The notes under the pieces are model-generated. The model was not told the origin of the DNA and made no database searches. It saw only the letters and a program-made list of their open reading frames with translations. DNA of 64,000 nucleotides from Xylanibacillus composti. GTDB taxonomy: Bacteria > Bacillota > Bacilli > Paenibacillales > K13. The DNA lies in contig NZ_BOVK01000031.1 of assembly GCF_018403685.1 (NCBI RefSeq), positions 53,291 to 117,290 on the forward strand, read 5' to 3'. Below are positions 8,489-17,724 of the stretch, in pieces. Within the stretch, counting starts at the first letter, position 1, and each line of letters opens with the position of its first letter. A program made the translations under genes and the position numbers.

Positions 8489-9910
8489 TCACTGCTTCAG
8501 CTTGCTGGCAGAGTACCTGCTCGCGCGTTCGTGCTTGAACTTCAGAACGTCTCCGAATTGAAGCAGGATGGTGATGAATGCCAACACGCAGCCTGCCAGG
8601 AAGACGAGCTGGACGTTACCTGCCGCAGCGACCTGTCCGCTTCCCTGCAGCGGGCTTGAATTCGAGGAAGCATACAGCAGGAAGGCCAGTGCTGTGCCGG
8701 ACACCCTGCCGAAATTGCGTATCGTCGCCATGATGCTGCCTGCAGCTCCATTCTTGTCCGGCGGCACATCTTGCAGCACTGCCAGCTGGTTGGGGGCCTG
8801 GAACAGGCCAATACCCAACCCGAACAAGCCAAGGGCAAGCACGATGCTCCCATATCCGGTACCGGGTTCAAGACCGCTTAACAGCCCAAGCCCGGCGGCA
8901 CAGCAGAGCATGCCGACTGCCGCGGGAATACGCCCATTGAGCTTGTCGGTCATCCACCCGCTCACCGGTGCGGCAAGCACAATAGCGACGGCTTGTACGG
9001 ATATAAGGGCACCTGCCGTGTCTTCGGATATTTGCATCACTTGAATGAGATAGAGCGGCAATACTACGGCAGGCAGCATGGTAAGGACAAAGGACAGGTA
9101 CGAGGCCAAGTTGGCGAAGATGAATCTGCTTTTTCGAAAGAGGGAAAGCTCGAGCAATGGGTGTGCGGCGCGCGCCTGCCAATAGATAAAGAAAGCCATC
9201 ATGCCGAGTGAGCCGCCTAACAACGTCATTGCCCATGCGCTTGCCCATCCTAGCGTGTCCGCCCAGGACAGATAGGAGAGCAATCCTGCCATGGCCACGA
9301 AGAATGCAACTGCTCCAACGTAGTCAAACGATTGCCCTGCCGGCTTATGCTGCGGGGCTGCAGGGATATGCAGGATGGAGAGCAGAAGCGCCGCAATGCC
9401 AAGCGGCAGATGCAGAAGGAAAACCGCGCGCCAACTCGACAGGTGAAGCAGCAGCCCGCCAACTGCCGGACCCAGGATCGTTGCTACGGCAATCACGCTG
9501 CTGATGCCGCTCAACGCCCGACCCTTCAAGCCTTGCGGGAAGATCTGTGTCACCAGCGACATCGCGTTCGCCATAATCATCGATGCGCCGATCGCCTGCA
9601 GCAGCCGAAACAGCAGCAGCTGCCAGAACGAGCCTGCTCCTGCACACAGCAAGGTGCTGACGGTAAACAGCGAAACGCCCAGCATATATATCCGCTTCTT
9701 CCCTGCCCTGTCCGACAATCGGCCGATGCTGGGCAGCAGTCCGGTAATCAGGATCAAATAGCCGAGGACAAGCCATTTCAGCTGAAGCAGCGGAACCTCC
9801 CACTCCTTCTCCAGCCGCGGGAGCGCCATTGTCAGCATGGCGCTATCCATATTCACCATAAAGATGCCTAGTCCGAGCGACGCGAAGGCCAGCCATAACC
9901 GTGCGTTCAT
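8489..9910 (-). CDS. MFS drug-efflux-type transporter (DHA2 family)
   Basis: A 473-residue membrane transporter with about 14 spans, the size of DHA2/EmrB-QacA proteins. Motif A in the second loop reads GRLSDRAGKKR; the first helix has NMDSAMLTMALP, characteristic of the family, and motif C-like ILGPAVGG is in helix 5. These proteins export drugs or metabolites using the proton gradient. The start is one base past the FtsX-like permease stop, so it is the last gene of that operon and probably shares its inducer. Confidence 0.92.
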   Translation of the reverse strand: MNARLWLAFASLGLGIFMVNMDSAMLTMALPRLEKEWEVPLLQLKWLVLGYLILITGLLPSIGRLSDRAGKKRIYMLGVSLFTVSTLLCAGAGSFWQLLLFRLLQAIGASMIMANAMSLVTQIFPQGLKGRALSGISSVIAVATILGPAVGGLLLHLSSWRAVFLLHLPLGIAALLLSILHIPAAPQHKPAGQSFDYVGAVAFFVAMAGLLSYLSWADTLGWASAWAMTLLGGSLGMMAFFIYWQARAAHPLLELSLFRKSRFIFANLASYLSFVLTMLPAVVLPLYLIQVMQISEDTAGALISVQAVAIVLAAPVSGWMTDKLNGRIPAAVGMLCCAAGLGLLSGLEPGTGYGSIVLALGLFGLGIGLFQAPNQLAVLQDVPPDKNGAAGSIMATIRNFGRVSGTALAFLLYASSNSSPLQGSGQVAAAGNVQLVFLAGCVLAFITILLQFGDVLKFKHERASRYSASKLKQ

Positions 9911-9911
9911 C

Positions 9912-11147
9912 TTACTGATTCCTTAACAACGCAGCCGGTTTCATGCGCAGTACCTTCGCAGCACTGCTCCAGCCTGCGGCCAGTACGCTGATGCCAACGG
10001 CAATACTAGCCAGGAGGATTGTCGCCGTATCCAGATAAGCAGGCAAAGCAGCACTCTGCTGGCTCGTATGCACCTGGTTCAGGCTGTCTAATTCGTGGGC
10101 GATTCCTGCAAGCGGGATGTCAGGCATAGGCAGCAGCTGGACAGCATGCATACTGCCCCATCCTAGCACCAAGCCTGCCAGCAAGCCGATTCCCCCCAGC
10201 AGCGCAGTTTCCAGCAGAAACAGCTTGTAAATCTCACGCTTCCTCCAGCCCAAAGCCTTCATGATCGCAATTTCCTTCCGCCGTTCTGCCATCATGCCCT
10301 GTAAGGCAAACCAGGCCAAGAGCACGCCTCCGACTAATCCGACAGCTGCCGCCGCTTTCGCAAATTGCGCAGACACCTTGCCTATTCCGCCCATTACCTG
10401 GATCAAGCTGTCCTCTGTAACAACGTGCGCGTGCGGCAGGAGATACCCGATCTCCCGGGTGATTTCCTCCATTCGGCTGGCATCCGCTACGCGGATATAA
10501 AGCTGATTGACCTCATCCTGCTCCAGCCCTGCCAGCATTCTGGCATCTGCAAGCGGGATATACACATTGGCGGCAGCCGTCTGGTTCGTATTGCTCTGGC
10601 TGACAGTCCCGACCACTTGGAACGTCTGGTCGCCGACCAGCAATTCCGAGCCCGGCTGCAGATTATAAAACGCTGCATAATGCCGATCCACCACCGCGAC
10701 ACCCCGATCCGTACTCGAGAAGCTTCTTCCCTTCACAATCCCCTCTTCAAGTACATAAGCCGGGCCCGATGCATGCTCAGACGTATCCACCCCTAGAATC
10801 GTCTTGTAGCCGGAACGATCAAAATCCCAGAGCAGCAGGACACCTGTCAAGGTATCTATCGACGGCTGCTCTGCGATCTGAGCCCGCTCCTCTTCCGTAA
10901 TCGCTTCGATGCCGAAGGGCATGCGGATGCCTCTCGTAATTTGCGAAGCTGCAGAGGTTGAGTCGGCAGATTTGCTTACCACAATATCGGAGGCCAAGCC
11001 GGATAAGGGGAGCCTGGCCGCCTGCTGATAGCCATTGCCCAATGCAGATAATGCAAGAAACAAGCCCGTTCCCATGCTAATCCCGATCACCACACTCAAA
11101 GTACGAACCAGACGGCTTCGCAATTGTGAACATATATAAGCTCCCAT
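9912..11147 (-). CDS. FtsX/MacB-type ABC transporter permease (second copy)
   Basis: A 411-residue permease: one N-terminal span (residues 14-33), an extracytoplasmic domain of about 210 residues, then three C-terminal spans with the FtsX core (ERRKEIAIMKALGWRKREI between spans). It is homologous to the permease encoded at 12274-13527; with the ATPase between them they probably form a heterodimeric MacB/LolCDE-like transporter. Such systems extrude peptides, lipids or lipoprotein-like substrates by mechanotransmission. Confidence 0.9.
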   Translation of the reverse strand: MGAYICSQLRSRLVRTLSVVIGISMGTGLFLALSALGNGYQQAARLPLSGLASDIVVSKSADSTSAASQITRGIRMPFGIEAITEEERAQIAEQPSIDTLTGVLLLWDFDRSGYKTILGVDTSEHASGPAYVLEEGIVKGRSFSSTDRGVAVVDRHYAAFYNLQPGSELLVGDQTFQVVGTVSQSNTNQTAAANVYIPLADARMLAGLEQDEVNQLYIRVADASRMEEITREIGYLLPHAHVVTEDSLIQVMGGIGKVSAQFAKAAAAVGLVGGVLLAWFALQGMMAERRKEIAIMKALGWRKREIYKLFLLETALLGGIGLLAGLVLGWGSMHAVQLLPMPDIPLAGIAHELDSLNQVHTSQQSAALPAYLDTATILLASIAVGISVLAAGWSSAAKVLRMKPAALLRNQ

Positions 11148-11149
11148 CG

Positions 11150-11602
11150 TTATTCACCCGACAAGAGAGACAGAACGGCATGCAAATCATCCATGGCCCA
11201 TCCGCCGCTTCCCATCATAAGCGTGCCGCTCCCTTCAGGAAAGCTGTAGAAGGTCACGTCCTTCCCGTCCAGCTGGTAATCTTTTTGCCCATTGATGAAA
11301 ATAACCAAGGGCGTGTGTCCGGTAATGCTGCGCGCTTCCGCCAACGCTTCTCCTTCCTTCGAACCAAACGCATAATAATGGATATCAACATCATCCTCGT
11401 ATTCCGCAACTACTGCCTCAATGTCGTCTAATATCTTCTTCACCGGCCAATGGTTCAGATGCAACACTTCCACTTGTATCTGGTCAGGGTCTCCATCCTC
11501 TGAATCTGATTGCGGGACTGAGGCGGGCCGATTCGAGCAAGCTGCGGCAATGAGCACGATAACCAGACAAGCGGCAGCCCCTCTTACCCATTTACTTCGC
11601 AT
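11150..11602 (-). CDS. Lipoprotein with a possible thioredoxin-like fold
   Basis: About 150 residues with signal peptide and lipobox (LIAAAC). The mature part has strand-helix order like a thioredoxin fold (VEVLHLNHWPV, then TPLVIFINGQKDYQL) but no CxxC, so redox activity is unlikely. It overlaps the ATPase gene by 11 bases and ends two bases before the second permease gene, implying it works with the ABC transporter, perhaps as an external substrate-binding or sensing part. I do not recognise the family. Confidence 0.75.
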   Translation of the reverse strand: MRSKWVRGAAACLVIVLIAAACSNRPASVPQSDSEDGDPDQIQVEVLHLNHWPVKKILDDIEAVVAEYEDDVDIHYYAFGSKEGEALAEARSITGHTPLVIFINGQKDYQLDGKDVTFYSFPEGSGTLMMGSGGWAMDDLHAVLSLLSGE

Positions 11603-12281
11603 GTTCCATTGCCTCATGGCTGAACGTCCTCCCATCCTTCATTTCAATTCGTCTGTCTGAGCGCGCGGCTACTTTTTCCACGTCATGCGTGACGATGAAC
11701 AGGGCAAGCTGATGTTCCTCGCGCAGCTGCAGGAACAAATCCATGATTCGGTCGCCTGTGGCCGAATCCAGATTTCCGGTCGGTTCATCCGCGAAAAGAA
11801 TGGAAGGGCGGAAAACCAGGGAGCGAGCAATCGAAACACGCTGCTGCTCCCCTCCGCTCAATTGATGGGGGCGGTGGTTCGCACGTTCAGCCAAGCCAAC
11901 CTGTTCCAGCATCTCCATCGCCCGCTGCTTGCGCGCATTCGCACTCATCTTGATCGGATACAAGGGGAAAGCAACATTTTCCAACGCGGTTAATGTCGGG
12001 ATCAAATTATAATTTTGAAAAACAAGCCCGATATGTTCCCTGCGCCAGACTGCCAGCTCTTCCTCGCTGTAAGCGCTTAACTGCTGATCCTTGTAACGGA
12101 TAGTGCCGCTATCTGCTTGCTCCAGACCTGCAAGCAAGTAAAGCAGCGTGCTCTTGCCCGATCCCGAGCGGCCGACTATGGAGACAAATTCGCCTGCATA
12201 AATCTCCACAGTGCCGTCGCGAACAACCTGAACGTTGCCATATGACTTGACGATCCCTTTCGCTTCCATTAATTTATTCAC
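11592..12281 (-). CDS. ABC transporter ATPase, MacB/LolD type
   Basis: A 229-residue ATPase with Walker [11 protein letters not shown]-loop FQNYN, signature LSGGEQQR, Walker [13 protein letters not shown] and H-loop THD. The sequence PTGNLD after Walker B is typical of the MacB/LolD/FtsE group. It overlaps the upstream permease by 8 bases and the downstream lipoprotein by 11 bases, so the four proteins are made together. Confidence 0.95.
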   Translation of the reverse strand: MNKLMEAKGIVKSYGNVQVVRDGTVEIYAGEFVSIVGRSGSGKSTLLYLLAGLEQADSGTIRYKDQQLSAYSEEELAVWRREHIGLVFQNYNLIPTLTALENVAFPLYPIKMSANARKQRAMEMLEQVGLAERANHRPHQLSGGEQQRVSIARSLVFRPSILFADEPTGNLDSATGDRIMDLFLQLREEHQLALFIVTHDVEKVAARSDRRIEMKDGRTFSHEAMEHAK

Positions 12282-13527
12282 TACGCAGCACCTCCACAGG
12301 TTTCAAATTCGCCGCATTTCTCGCGAGCCACCAGCTTATGCACCAGCCGATCCCCAAGCAAAGCAGCAAGGCTGCCAGAAGTCCATAGAGATGGACGGCA
12401 GCTTCCAGCGTCACCGTCAACGACAGCTCCTTGGCGCCGCCTGCCATAAAGTGGGGAGTTGGACTTAGCTCCCAAGGAACAGGAATGGATACGGTGAACA
12501 GCCGAAGCACATGGGTCACCCCCCATGCAGCAATTGCGCCAATCCCCCAGCCCGCCATTATTAGCACTAAGGATTCCCGCGTAATCTGTTTCACGATGTC
12601 CCGTTTTTTCCAGCCAACCGCCCGCATAATGCCTATATCACGCTTGCGTTCTGCCAGACCTCCGACAATAACCCGAAGCAAACTCAAAAGCGCCAATATC
12701 AAACAGGTGAACCCCACCAGAAAGCCAAAGCGGTCTATCAGCTGAAAGGTCGTGCCGAACACCGCTTCGAACGATTGCGGCGTCGTGACCAGGGTCTTCT
12801 CTCCAAGCAACGGCTGAAGCGCTTCCGAAACTTTCGCTGCCTGGACGGAATCGGCTTTCACAAATAACAGATTCGTTACCTGCTCATCAAGCGTATAAAT
12901 GGCGTTCACATTGGGGGCCTCATGAACCAGTCTGTTCGCATCTGCAAGAGGCAGGTACACATTCGCGTTGGCGACATTCCCAACGCGGCTCGTGTCTACC
13001 AGACCGACCAGTTCAAAGACTTCGCCGGAGATCGTAACCGAGTCGCCAACCCGCAGCTGATATTGGTCCGCATAACTGGAATCGGCTACGGCGACACCTG
13101 TATCGCTGCTTTGCAGAAACCTCCCCTCGCGGACAGCGGCGCGCAGCCGGCCTGGACCGAAATCCGATTCCGGATCCATGCCTAATCCGACTATAAACTG
13201 ATCGGGTTCGAATACCCAGAAGAACAAGGCTCTCCCCACATCTTCCACGCCTTCCACTTCCCGTATGGCTGCAATCTCCTCTTCCCGCAACGGCGCGGTG
13301 GAATGCGGGAAGACAATGCCTTCGAATGCTTCGGGGATGTCCCCCTCCCGCTGAACGATTATATCTGCGCCAATTTCCGTTAAAGGCTTTCTGGCTGCGT
13401 TCTGATATCCTTCTGCATACGCTTGCAAACTTAGAAACAGCGCAACGCCCAAAGCTATGCTCAAGATCGCAACGACCGACCGCTGCGGCCGATGCACCAA
13501 TTCGCTCCATACATATCGCACTTGCAC
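12274..13527 (-). CDS. FtsX/MacB-type ABC transporter permease (first copy)
   Basis: A permease of about 417 residues with one N-terminal span, a large extracytoplasmic domain and three C-terminal spans; the core reads ERKRDIGIMRAVGWKKRDI. I preferred the GTG at 13527 because AAGGGTGAG lies 6 bases upstream; the frame also offers an ATG at 13554 without a good site. It is the first gene after the phased-repeat promoter at 13586-13641 and the partner of the permease at 9912-11147. Confidence 0.9.
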   Translation of the reverse strand: MQVRYVWSELVHRPQRSVVAILSIALGVALFLSLQAYAEGYQNAARKPLTEIGADIIVQREGDIPEAFEGIVFPHSTAPLREEEIAAIREVEGVEDVGRALFFWVFEPDQFIVGLGMDPESDFGPGRLRAAVREGRFLQSSDTGVAVADSSYADQYQLRVGDSVTISGEVFELVGLVDTSRVGNVANANVYLPLADANRLVHEAPNVNAIYTLDEQVTNLLFVKADSVQAAKVSEALQPLLGEKTLVTTPQSFEAVFGTTFQLIDRFGFLVGFTCLILALLSLLRVIVGGLAERKRDIGIMRAVGWKKRDIVKQITRESLVLIMAGWGIGAIAAWGVTHVLRLFTVSIPVPWELSPTPHFMAGGAKELSLTVTLEAAVHLYGLLAALLLCLGIGWCISWWLARNAANLKPVEVLRSE

Positions 13528-13585
13528 AGTGGACTCACCCTTTCCGTCATCCATCAAAAAAAGACAAAAGCAGCTCCCGATAAGA

Positions 13586-13641
13586 AGCATACCCTTGTCT
13601 TCTTCAGATTTTCTAAAGAGAGGATTAAGTTTTGCTAAAGA
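13586..13641 (-). promoter_or_regulatory. Phased direct-repeat operator and promoter of the FtsX/MFS operon
   Basis: Read on the minus strand there are four hexamers TCTTTA, ACTTAA, TCTTTA and TCTGAA, each separated by 5 bases (11-bp period), then 11 bases and a -10-like TATGCT. There is no good -35; the last repeat sits where an OmpR/PhoB-type activator would recruit polymerase. The first repeat overlaps the stop codon of the histidine kinase gene. The same arrangement with the same spacing occurs at 22154-22209. Confidence 0.75.
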
Positions 13642-14984
13642 TTTCGAGGAGCAGCAGGAATGGTCACGACAAATGTGCTGCCTTCATGCAGTTTGCTCTT
13701 GACGGAGATGCTCCCCTGGTGGGCCTCCACGATGGATTTGACAATCGACAACCCGATGCCGGCTCCTTCGTTCTTCCCATGGCTTCTCGCTTCATCCGCC
13801 CGGTAAAACCGTTCAAAGATATATGGCAAATGCTCTTCCGCAATCCCCTTGCCGTTGTCTGCAACCCGGATTTGGCATTGTTTCTGGCTCGCCTCGCAGC
13901 AAATCCTGACTTGCCCTTGGGGCGCTGTATGCTGAATGGCATTGTTGACAAGGTTGTACAGCACCTGATTCATTCGTTCAGCATCGAGCATGACGGGAAT
14001 CTCACTAGTGCGGGATTGCTCCCATATTAACGTGATGTCCTTCTCGCGAGCAAGCGGCTCCAACCGATTCTTCGCTGCTTCTATCACGTGACTCAGCAAG
14101 GTTTCAGTCAAGTTCAACTGACGGGTGCCGGAATCCATAATGGACAGATCTTGCAAGTCTCCCAAAATGCATAGCAGCCGCTTCACCTCTTCATGCATCG
14201 CATGAAAGGCCATTTCGGCCGAGCGGCGATCAAAAATATTGCCTACGCGCAATGATTCCAAGTACCCTTGGACCACGGTCAGCGGTGTTCTCAGCTCGTG
14301 CGAGACGTCTGCCACCAGCTTTCTCCGCCTGTCCTCCACCTTCTTCATGCCTACGGCCATTTTCTCGAACGCAGTCTTCAACGTATCGATTTCCTCCGGA
14401 CCGCCCCTTGTCATGGTCACTTCGTAATTCCCCTGCGCAATTTCCTGGGAAGCCTGCGACATCTCAACCAGAGGCTTGCTGAACGACCGGGCCATAATGC
14501 CGCCTAACAGCAGCGCGCTTAGAGCCACAACAATTCCGACGATGACTAGGCCTATGCCAACCTGTTCGAGAAATTGCTCGTCTGCCCTCTGCTGAAACGG
14601 ATCCCGGCTGATCGATACGGTACCGATCAGCTGCTGGGCCTGACTATAAATAGGAATGTGGATGGCGGAGGCCAGCTCCCCTTTATCGAATGCCAGCCGC
14701 GGCTGCAACGTGGTTGCGACTACCTGACCGCCGGCATCCTGCAGCGTTACATTCGCGCCGATCATATGCGCCGCATCCTGCAAACTTTTCTCCACGCCAT
14801 CCCAATTTCCATTGCGCGAATACTGTCCGGCCAGCATAACGGGGAGCATCTCGCCGTGCATCTCGGTCTGCTCTGCCAAATAACGGGAGAAGGTCTGCTC
14901 CGTCATAAGGTTTATCATCATCCCCATAATTCCGACACTTGCCACAATAATCAGAATATAACTGCCGAACAAGCGTTTGAACAC
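13635..14984 (-). CDS. Sensor histidine kinase
   Basis: Membrane sensor of about 449 residues. Two spans (about residues 4-27 and 143-165) flank an extracytoplasmic domain of roughly 115 residues. A HAMP linker follows, then the phosphoacceptor box VSHELRTPL with His near residue 229, the N-box (NLVNNAIQHT), and ATP-lid glycines (DNGKGIAEEHLP, GAGIGLSIVK). The GTG at 14984 is preferred: GGAGGAC lies upstream inside the last codons of the regulator gene. It pairs with the adjacent response regulator. Signal unknown. Confidence 0.92.
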   Translation of the reverse strand: MFKRLFGSYILIIVASVGIMGMMINLMTEQTFSRYLAEQTEMHGEMLPVMLAGQYSRNGNWDGVEKSLQDAAHMIGANVTLQDAGGQVVATTLQPRLAFDKGELASAIHIPIYSQAQQLIGTVSISRDPFQQRADEQFLEQVGIGLVIVGIVVALSALLLGGIMARSFSKPLVEMSQASQEIAQGNYEVTMTRGGPEEIDTLKTAFEKMAVGMKKVEDRRRKLVADVSHELRTPLTVVQGYLESLRVGNIFDRRSAEMAFHAMHEEVKRLLCILGDLQDLSIMDSGTRQLNLTETLLSHVIEAAKNRLEPLAREKDITLIWEQSRTSEIPVMLDAERMNQVLYNLVNNAIQHTAPQGQVRICCEASQKQCQIRVADNGKGIAEEHLPYIFERFYRADEARSHGKNEGAGIGLSIVKSIVEAHQGSISVKSKLHEGSTFVVTIPAAPRNL

Positions 14985-14988
14985 TGGC

Positions 14989-15681
14989 CTAGTCCTCCTC
15001 GTTGATATAGGCATACCCCAAGCCGCGCACGGTTCGAATCACGTGACAGCCTTCCGCACTCAGCTTTTGGCGCAAATTGCTAATATGCGTAGTTACTGTT
15101 GCTTCCCCTGCCTCGTCCTCATATCCCCAAATTTTCTCTAACAAATGCGTGCGTGTGAAAGTCCAGCCGGGATGGCTCATGAGGATGTGCAGCAGCTCAA
15201 ACTCCGTGGGCGTCAACTCGATCGTACGGTTGTCAACCTTCACTTGTCTAAGGGAAGGATCGAGACGCAGCCGTCGGTTGCCCAATGTACGGGACTTGGG
15301 CTGCTCGTTGTATTGGTAGGAGCGGCGGAGCAGGGCCTTAATCCGAGCGGTCAGCTCAGTCGGACTGAATGGCTTAGTCAAATAGTCATCAGCCCCTATC
15401 CCGAGACCAATTGCTTTGTCTGTATCCTCTGTGCGTGCGGTCAGCATCAGAATCGGAACCGTGGACTCCTGGCGAATGCGCCGGCACAATTCATACCCGT
15501 CCAAGCCTGGCAGCATCAGGTCCAGTATGATCAGGTTGGGGGATGCCTGCTTGTACAGCTTCTCGCCGGACACCCCGTCATAGGCTGCCATCGTCTGGAA
15601 GCCTTCAGTTTCCAATAGAAATTGAATCATATCCGCTGTGGGCTTATGATCTTCTATACATAATATATTCATTTCATTCAT
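14989..15681 (-). CDS. OmpR/PhoB-family response regulator
   Basis: A 230-residue regulator: receiver domain with phosphoacceptor Asp54 (IILDLMLPG), Thr in LTARTED and Lys in DDYLTKPFSP, then a C-terminal winged helix (TPTEFELLHILMSHPG, TVTTHISNLRQKL). AGAGGGGGC is 8 bases before the chosen ATG. OmpR-family regulators bind hexameric direct repeats with 11-bp period. Such sites lie at the FtsX operon just downstream and at the desulfurase-mod operon upstream, so this protein is the likely activator of both. Confidence 0.94.
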   Translation of the reverse strand: MNEMNILCIEDHKPTADMIQFLLETEGFQTMAAYDGVSGEKLYKQASPNLIILDLMLPGLDGYELCRRIRQESTVPILMLTARTEDTDKAIGLGIGADDYLTKPFSPTELTARIKALLRRSYQYNEQPKSRTLGNRRLRLDPSLRQVKVDNRTIELTPTEFELLHILMSHPGWTFTRTHLLEKIWGYEDEAGEATVTTHISNLRQKLSAEGCHVIRTVRGLGYAYINEED

Positions 15682-15717
15682 CACACTGAGCCCCCTCTTG
15701 CTTTTGTTATAACACAA

Positions 15718-15775
15718 AAGAGAATCTCTCCGCTATTTTTTTCCTGCAATAGGAATCAACTAGCTTCGAGATTCT
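15718..15775 (-). terminator. Imperfect long hairpin after modC (possible terminator)
   Basis: On the minus strand AGAATCTC pairs with GAGATTCT across about 40 bases, with inner GCTA/TAGC and TTCCT/AGGAA pairs, followed by CTTTTG. It lies between the modC stop and the response-regulator start and could terminate the molybdate operon or form the 5' leader of the regulator gene. The U-tract is short and the stem has internal loops. Confidence 0.4.
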
Positions 15776-15793
15776 GCTTTGCTTACTGCGAGA

Positions 15794-16873
15794 TTAGAAG
15801 GAATTCAGCGGTTCTATCCGTATCGCTGCAGCTTTGATGCTGGCATACACCCGATCACCGATTTTCAACTTCAGCTGTTCCATCGCTTCGGCACTGACGG
15901 CCGCCTGCAGTTCCAAATTGTCCTTCAGATGCAGGCGGTACATGCCGTTAACCAACCGATGCATCTCCATTATCTTCATGACAAAGCAGTTGCGAGTGGA
16001 AAGCTGCATCCCTTCCTCTTCTCGTGCTATGACAATATCTGTCGGGTCGAAAATCGCGAGCACATCCCCCGTTGTTTGTCCGACCGCCTTCAATTCGGTT
16101 CCCTCATGCAAGCGGATGCGCAGCAGCCCCGATCTATCCGGAAAAGCCACTCCCTTATAGGCGGTCAATCCAGCGAATTCGGCCACGAAACTGGTTCGCG
16201 GCCTTTTCCGCAGCTCATCGTAAGCTCCCTGCTGCACAAGCTTGCCCCGTTCCATAATGTAAACCTGCTTGCCGAAGGTGATTGCATCCATTGGATCGTG
16301 CGTCACCATAATGGCGGGGATGGAGGCGGCAGATAAGATTTCCATGATCTCCGTGCGCACATACCGCTTGGTTTGGACATCCAGCGCGCTGAACGGCTCG
16401 TCCAACAGCAGCAATGCAGGCTGGGTGACAATAGCTCTGGACAAGGCAACCCGTTGTTTCTCGCCACCGGACAAATCCCGCGGAAACCGGTTATGCAGAT
16501 GCCGAATGCCGCAAAGCTCCATCGCTTGCTCCACCTGGCGGGCAATCTCCTTCTTGGCCATTTTTTGCTGTTGCAGGCCGAACGCGATGTTATCGAAAAC
16601 AGACATATGGGGAAACAGCAAATAATTTTGCGGCACATAGCCGATTTTTCTTTTTTCCGGATAAACGTTGATATTTTTGGAGCGGTTGTATACGTATTGA
16701 CCGGAAACTTGCACGTATCCTTCTTCCGGATCGGCAAACCCGGCAATCATTTTCAATATCGTCGATTTCCCGCTTCCGCTCTGGCCTGCCACGACCGTCA
16801 TCCGCTCCGCGAATTCTGTACGAACGTCTATGGTCAACGCCGGGAATTGGCGCTTAAGTTGAACGCTTATCAT
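15794..16873 (-). CDS. modC: Molybdate ABC transporter ATPase
   Basis: A 359-residue importer ATPase: Walker A GQSGSGKST, Q-loop VPQNYLLFPHMSVFDN, signature LSGGEKQR, Walker B LLLLDEPFSALD and H-loop MVTHD. The C-terminal part from about residue 225 forms TOBE-like folds, the oxyanion-sensing region of ModC proteins (ASIKAAAIRIEP at the end). Its start is one base past the modB stop. Tungstate transport is possible instead of or besides molybdate. Confidence 0.92.
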   Translation of the reverse strand: MISVQLKRQFPALTIDVRTEFAERMTVVAGQSGSGKSTILKMIAGFADPEEGYVQVSGQYVYNRSKNINVYPEKRKIGYVPQNYLLFPHMSVFDNIAFGLQQQKMAKKEIARQVEQAMELCGIRHLHNRFPRDLSGGEKQRVALSRAIVTQPALLLLDEPFSALDVQTKRYVRTEIMEILSAASIPAIMVTHDPMDAITFGKQVYIMERGKLVQQGAYDELRKRPRTSFVAEFAGLTAYKGVAFPDRSGLLRIRLHEGTELKAVGQTTGDVLAIFDPTDIVIAREEEGMQLSTRNCFVMKIMEMHRLVNGMYRLHLKDNLELQAAVSAEAMEQLKLKIGDRVYASIKAAAIRIEPLNSF

Positions 16874-16874
16874 A

Positions 16875-17717
16875 TTACCTCCGCTCCACCGCTAGTAGTC
16901 GCACGGTTGCCATTAATAAAAGACTCATGACCAACAGCAAATTCGCCAACACGATTGCCACGCCCAAATCCTCGTTCATCGCAGAGTATATGGCTAGCGG
17001 AAGCGTCTCGGTCTTGCCGAGGAAATTGCCTGCGAACATGATCGTTGCGCCGAATTCCCCGAGCGCCCTCGCCCAGCTGGTCAGCATGCCCGAAATTAGA
17101 TAAGGTCTTGCCAGCGGCAAGCTCACCCGGTAGAAGGACCGCCACCAGCTGGCGCCGAGGGAGCGGGCCATCGCTTCCATCTCTTTGCCGTCATGCTTGA
17201 AGCCTTCCTTGGCTGAACGAATATAAAAGGGGGCGGCGATGAACACCTGCGCGAAAATGACAGCCACAACCGTGAACGAAATGACAATACCGTGCTCGGC
17301 CAACCAGCTGCCAATCAAGCCTTTGCGCCCGAAAGCAAGGATCAGACCGATACCCGCTACCGATGGCGGAATGACCATAGGCAGATCGACCAGCACTTCC
17401 AGCAGCTGCTTGCCGCGAAATGAACTGCGCGCCAGCATATACGCTAGAGGTGTGCCCAGCAGAACAATAATCCCGATTGAGATAATCGAGGTAAACAGGC
17501 TGAGCGCCAACCCGTAGCTGAGATGAGGACTGCGAAAGGCTGCGTACAGATGCTCAGTTGTAATGGACGTAAACAGCCCTATAATCGGCAAGCATAGGAA
17601 CGCGACAATCAGCGTCGACAACAGGAAGAACACCACTGAATATCCTACAGGCACTAACGACAAAGAAGCTTGGGGAATCAACAGCCGGTGGATCATACTC
17701 CTCATAACCCGGGCCAT
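16875..17717 (-). CDS. modB: Molybdate ABC transporter permease
   Basis: Permease of about 280 residues with five to six spans and the ModB EAA-like loop (MEAMARSLGASWWRSFYRVSLPLARP), then EFGATIMFAGN, a conserved ModB motif. The ATG at 17717 was chosen over the longer frame because GGGGGAT lies 9 bases before it. It overlaps nothing but begins 8 bases from the modA stop. Confidence 0.92.
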   Translation of the reverse strand: MARVMRSMIHRLLIPQASLSLVPVGYSVVFFLLSTLIVAFLCLPIIGLFTSITTEHLYAAFRSPHLSYGLALSLFTSIISIGIIVLLGTPLAYMLARSSFRGKQLLEVLVDLPMVIPPSVAGIGLILAFGRKGLIGSWLAEHGIVISFTVVAVIFAQVFIAAPFYIRSAKEGFKHDGKEMEAMARSLGASWWRSFYRVSLPLARPYLISGMLTSWARALGEFGATIMFAGNFLGKTETLPLAIYSAMNEDLGVAIVLANLLLVMSLLLMATVRLLAVERR

Positions 17718-17724
17718 ACTGCTA

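Noticed and set aside
13527..13600. AAGACAA/TTGTCTT with T-run as a terminator after the kinase gene
   Set aside because: Only 7 AT-rich pairs with a large loop, and it lies downstream of the operon promoter inside the leader; not convincing.
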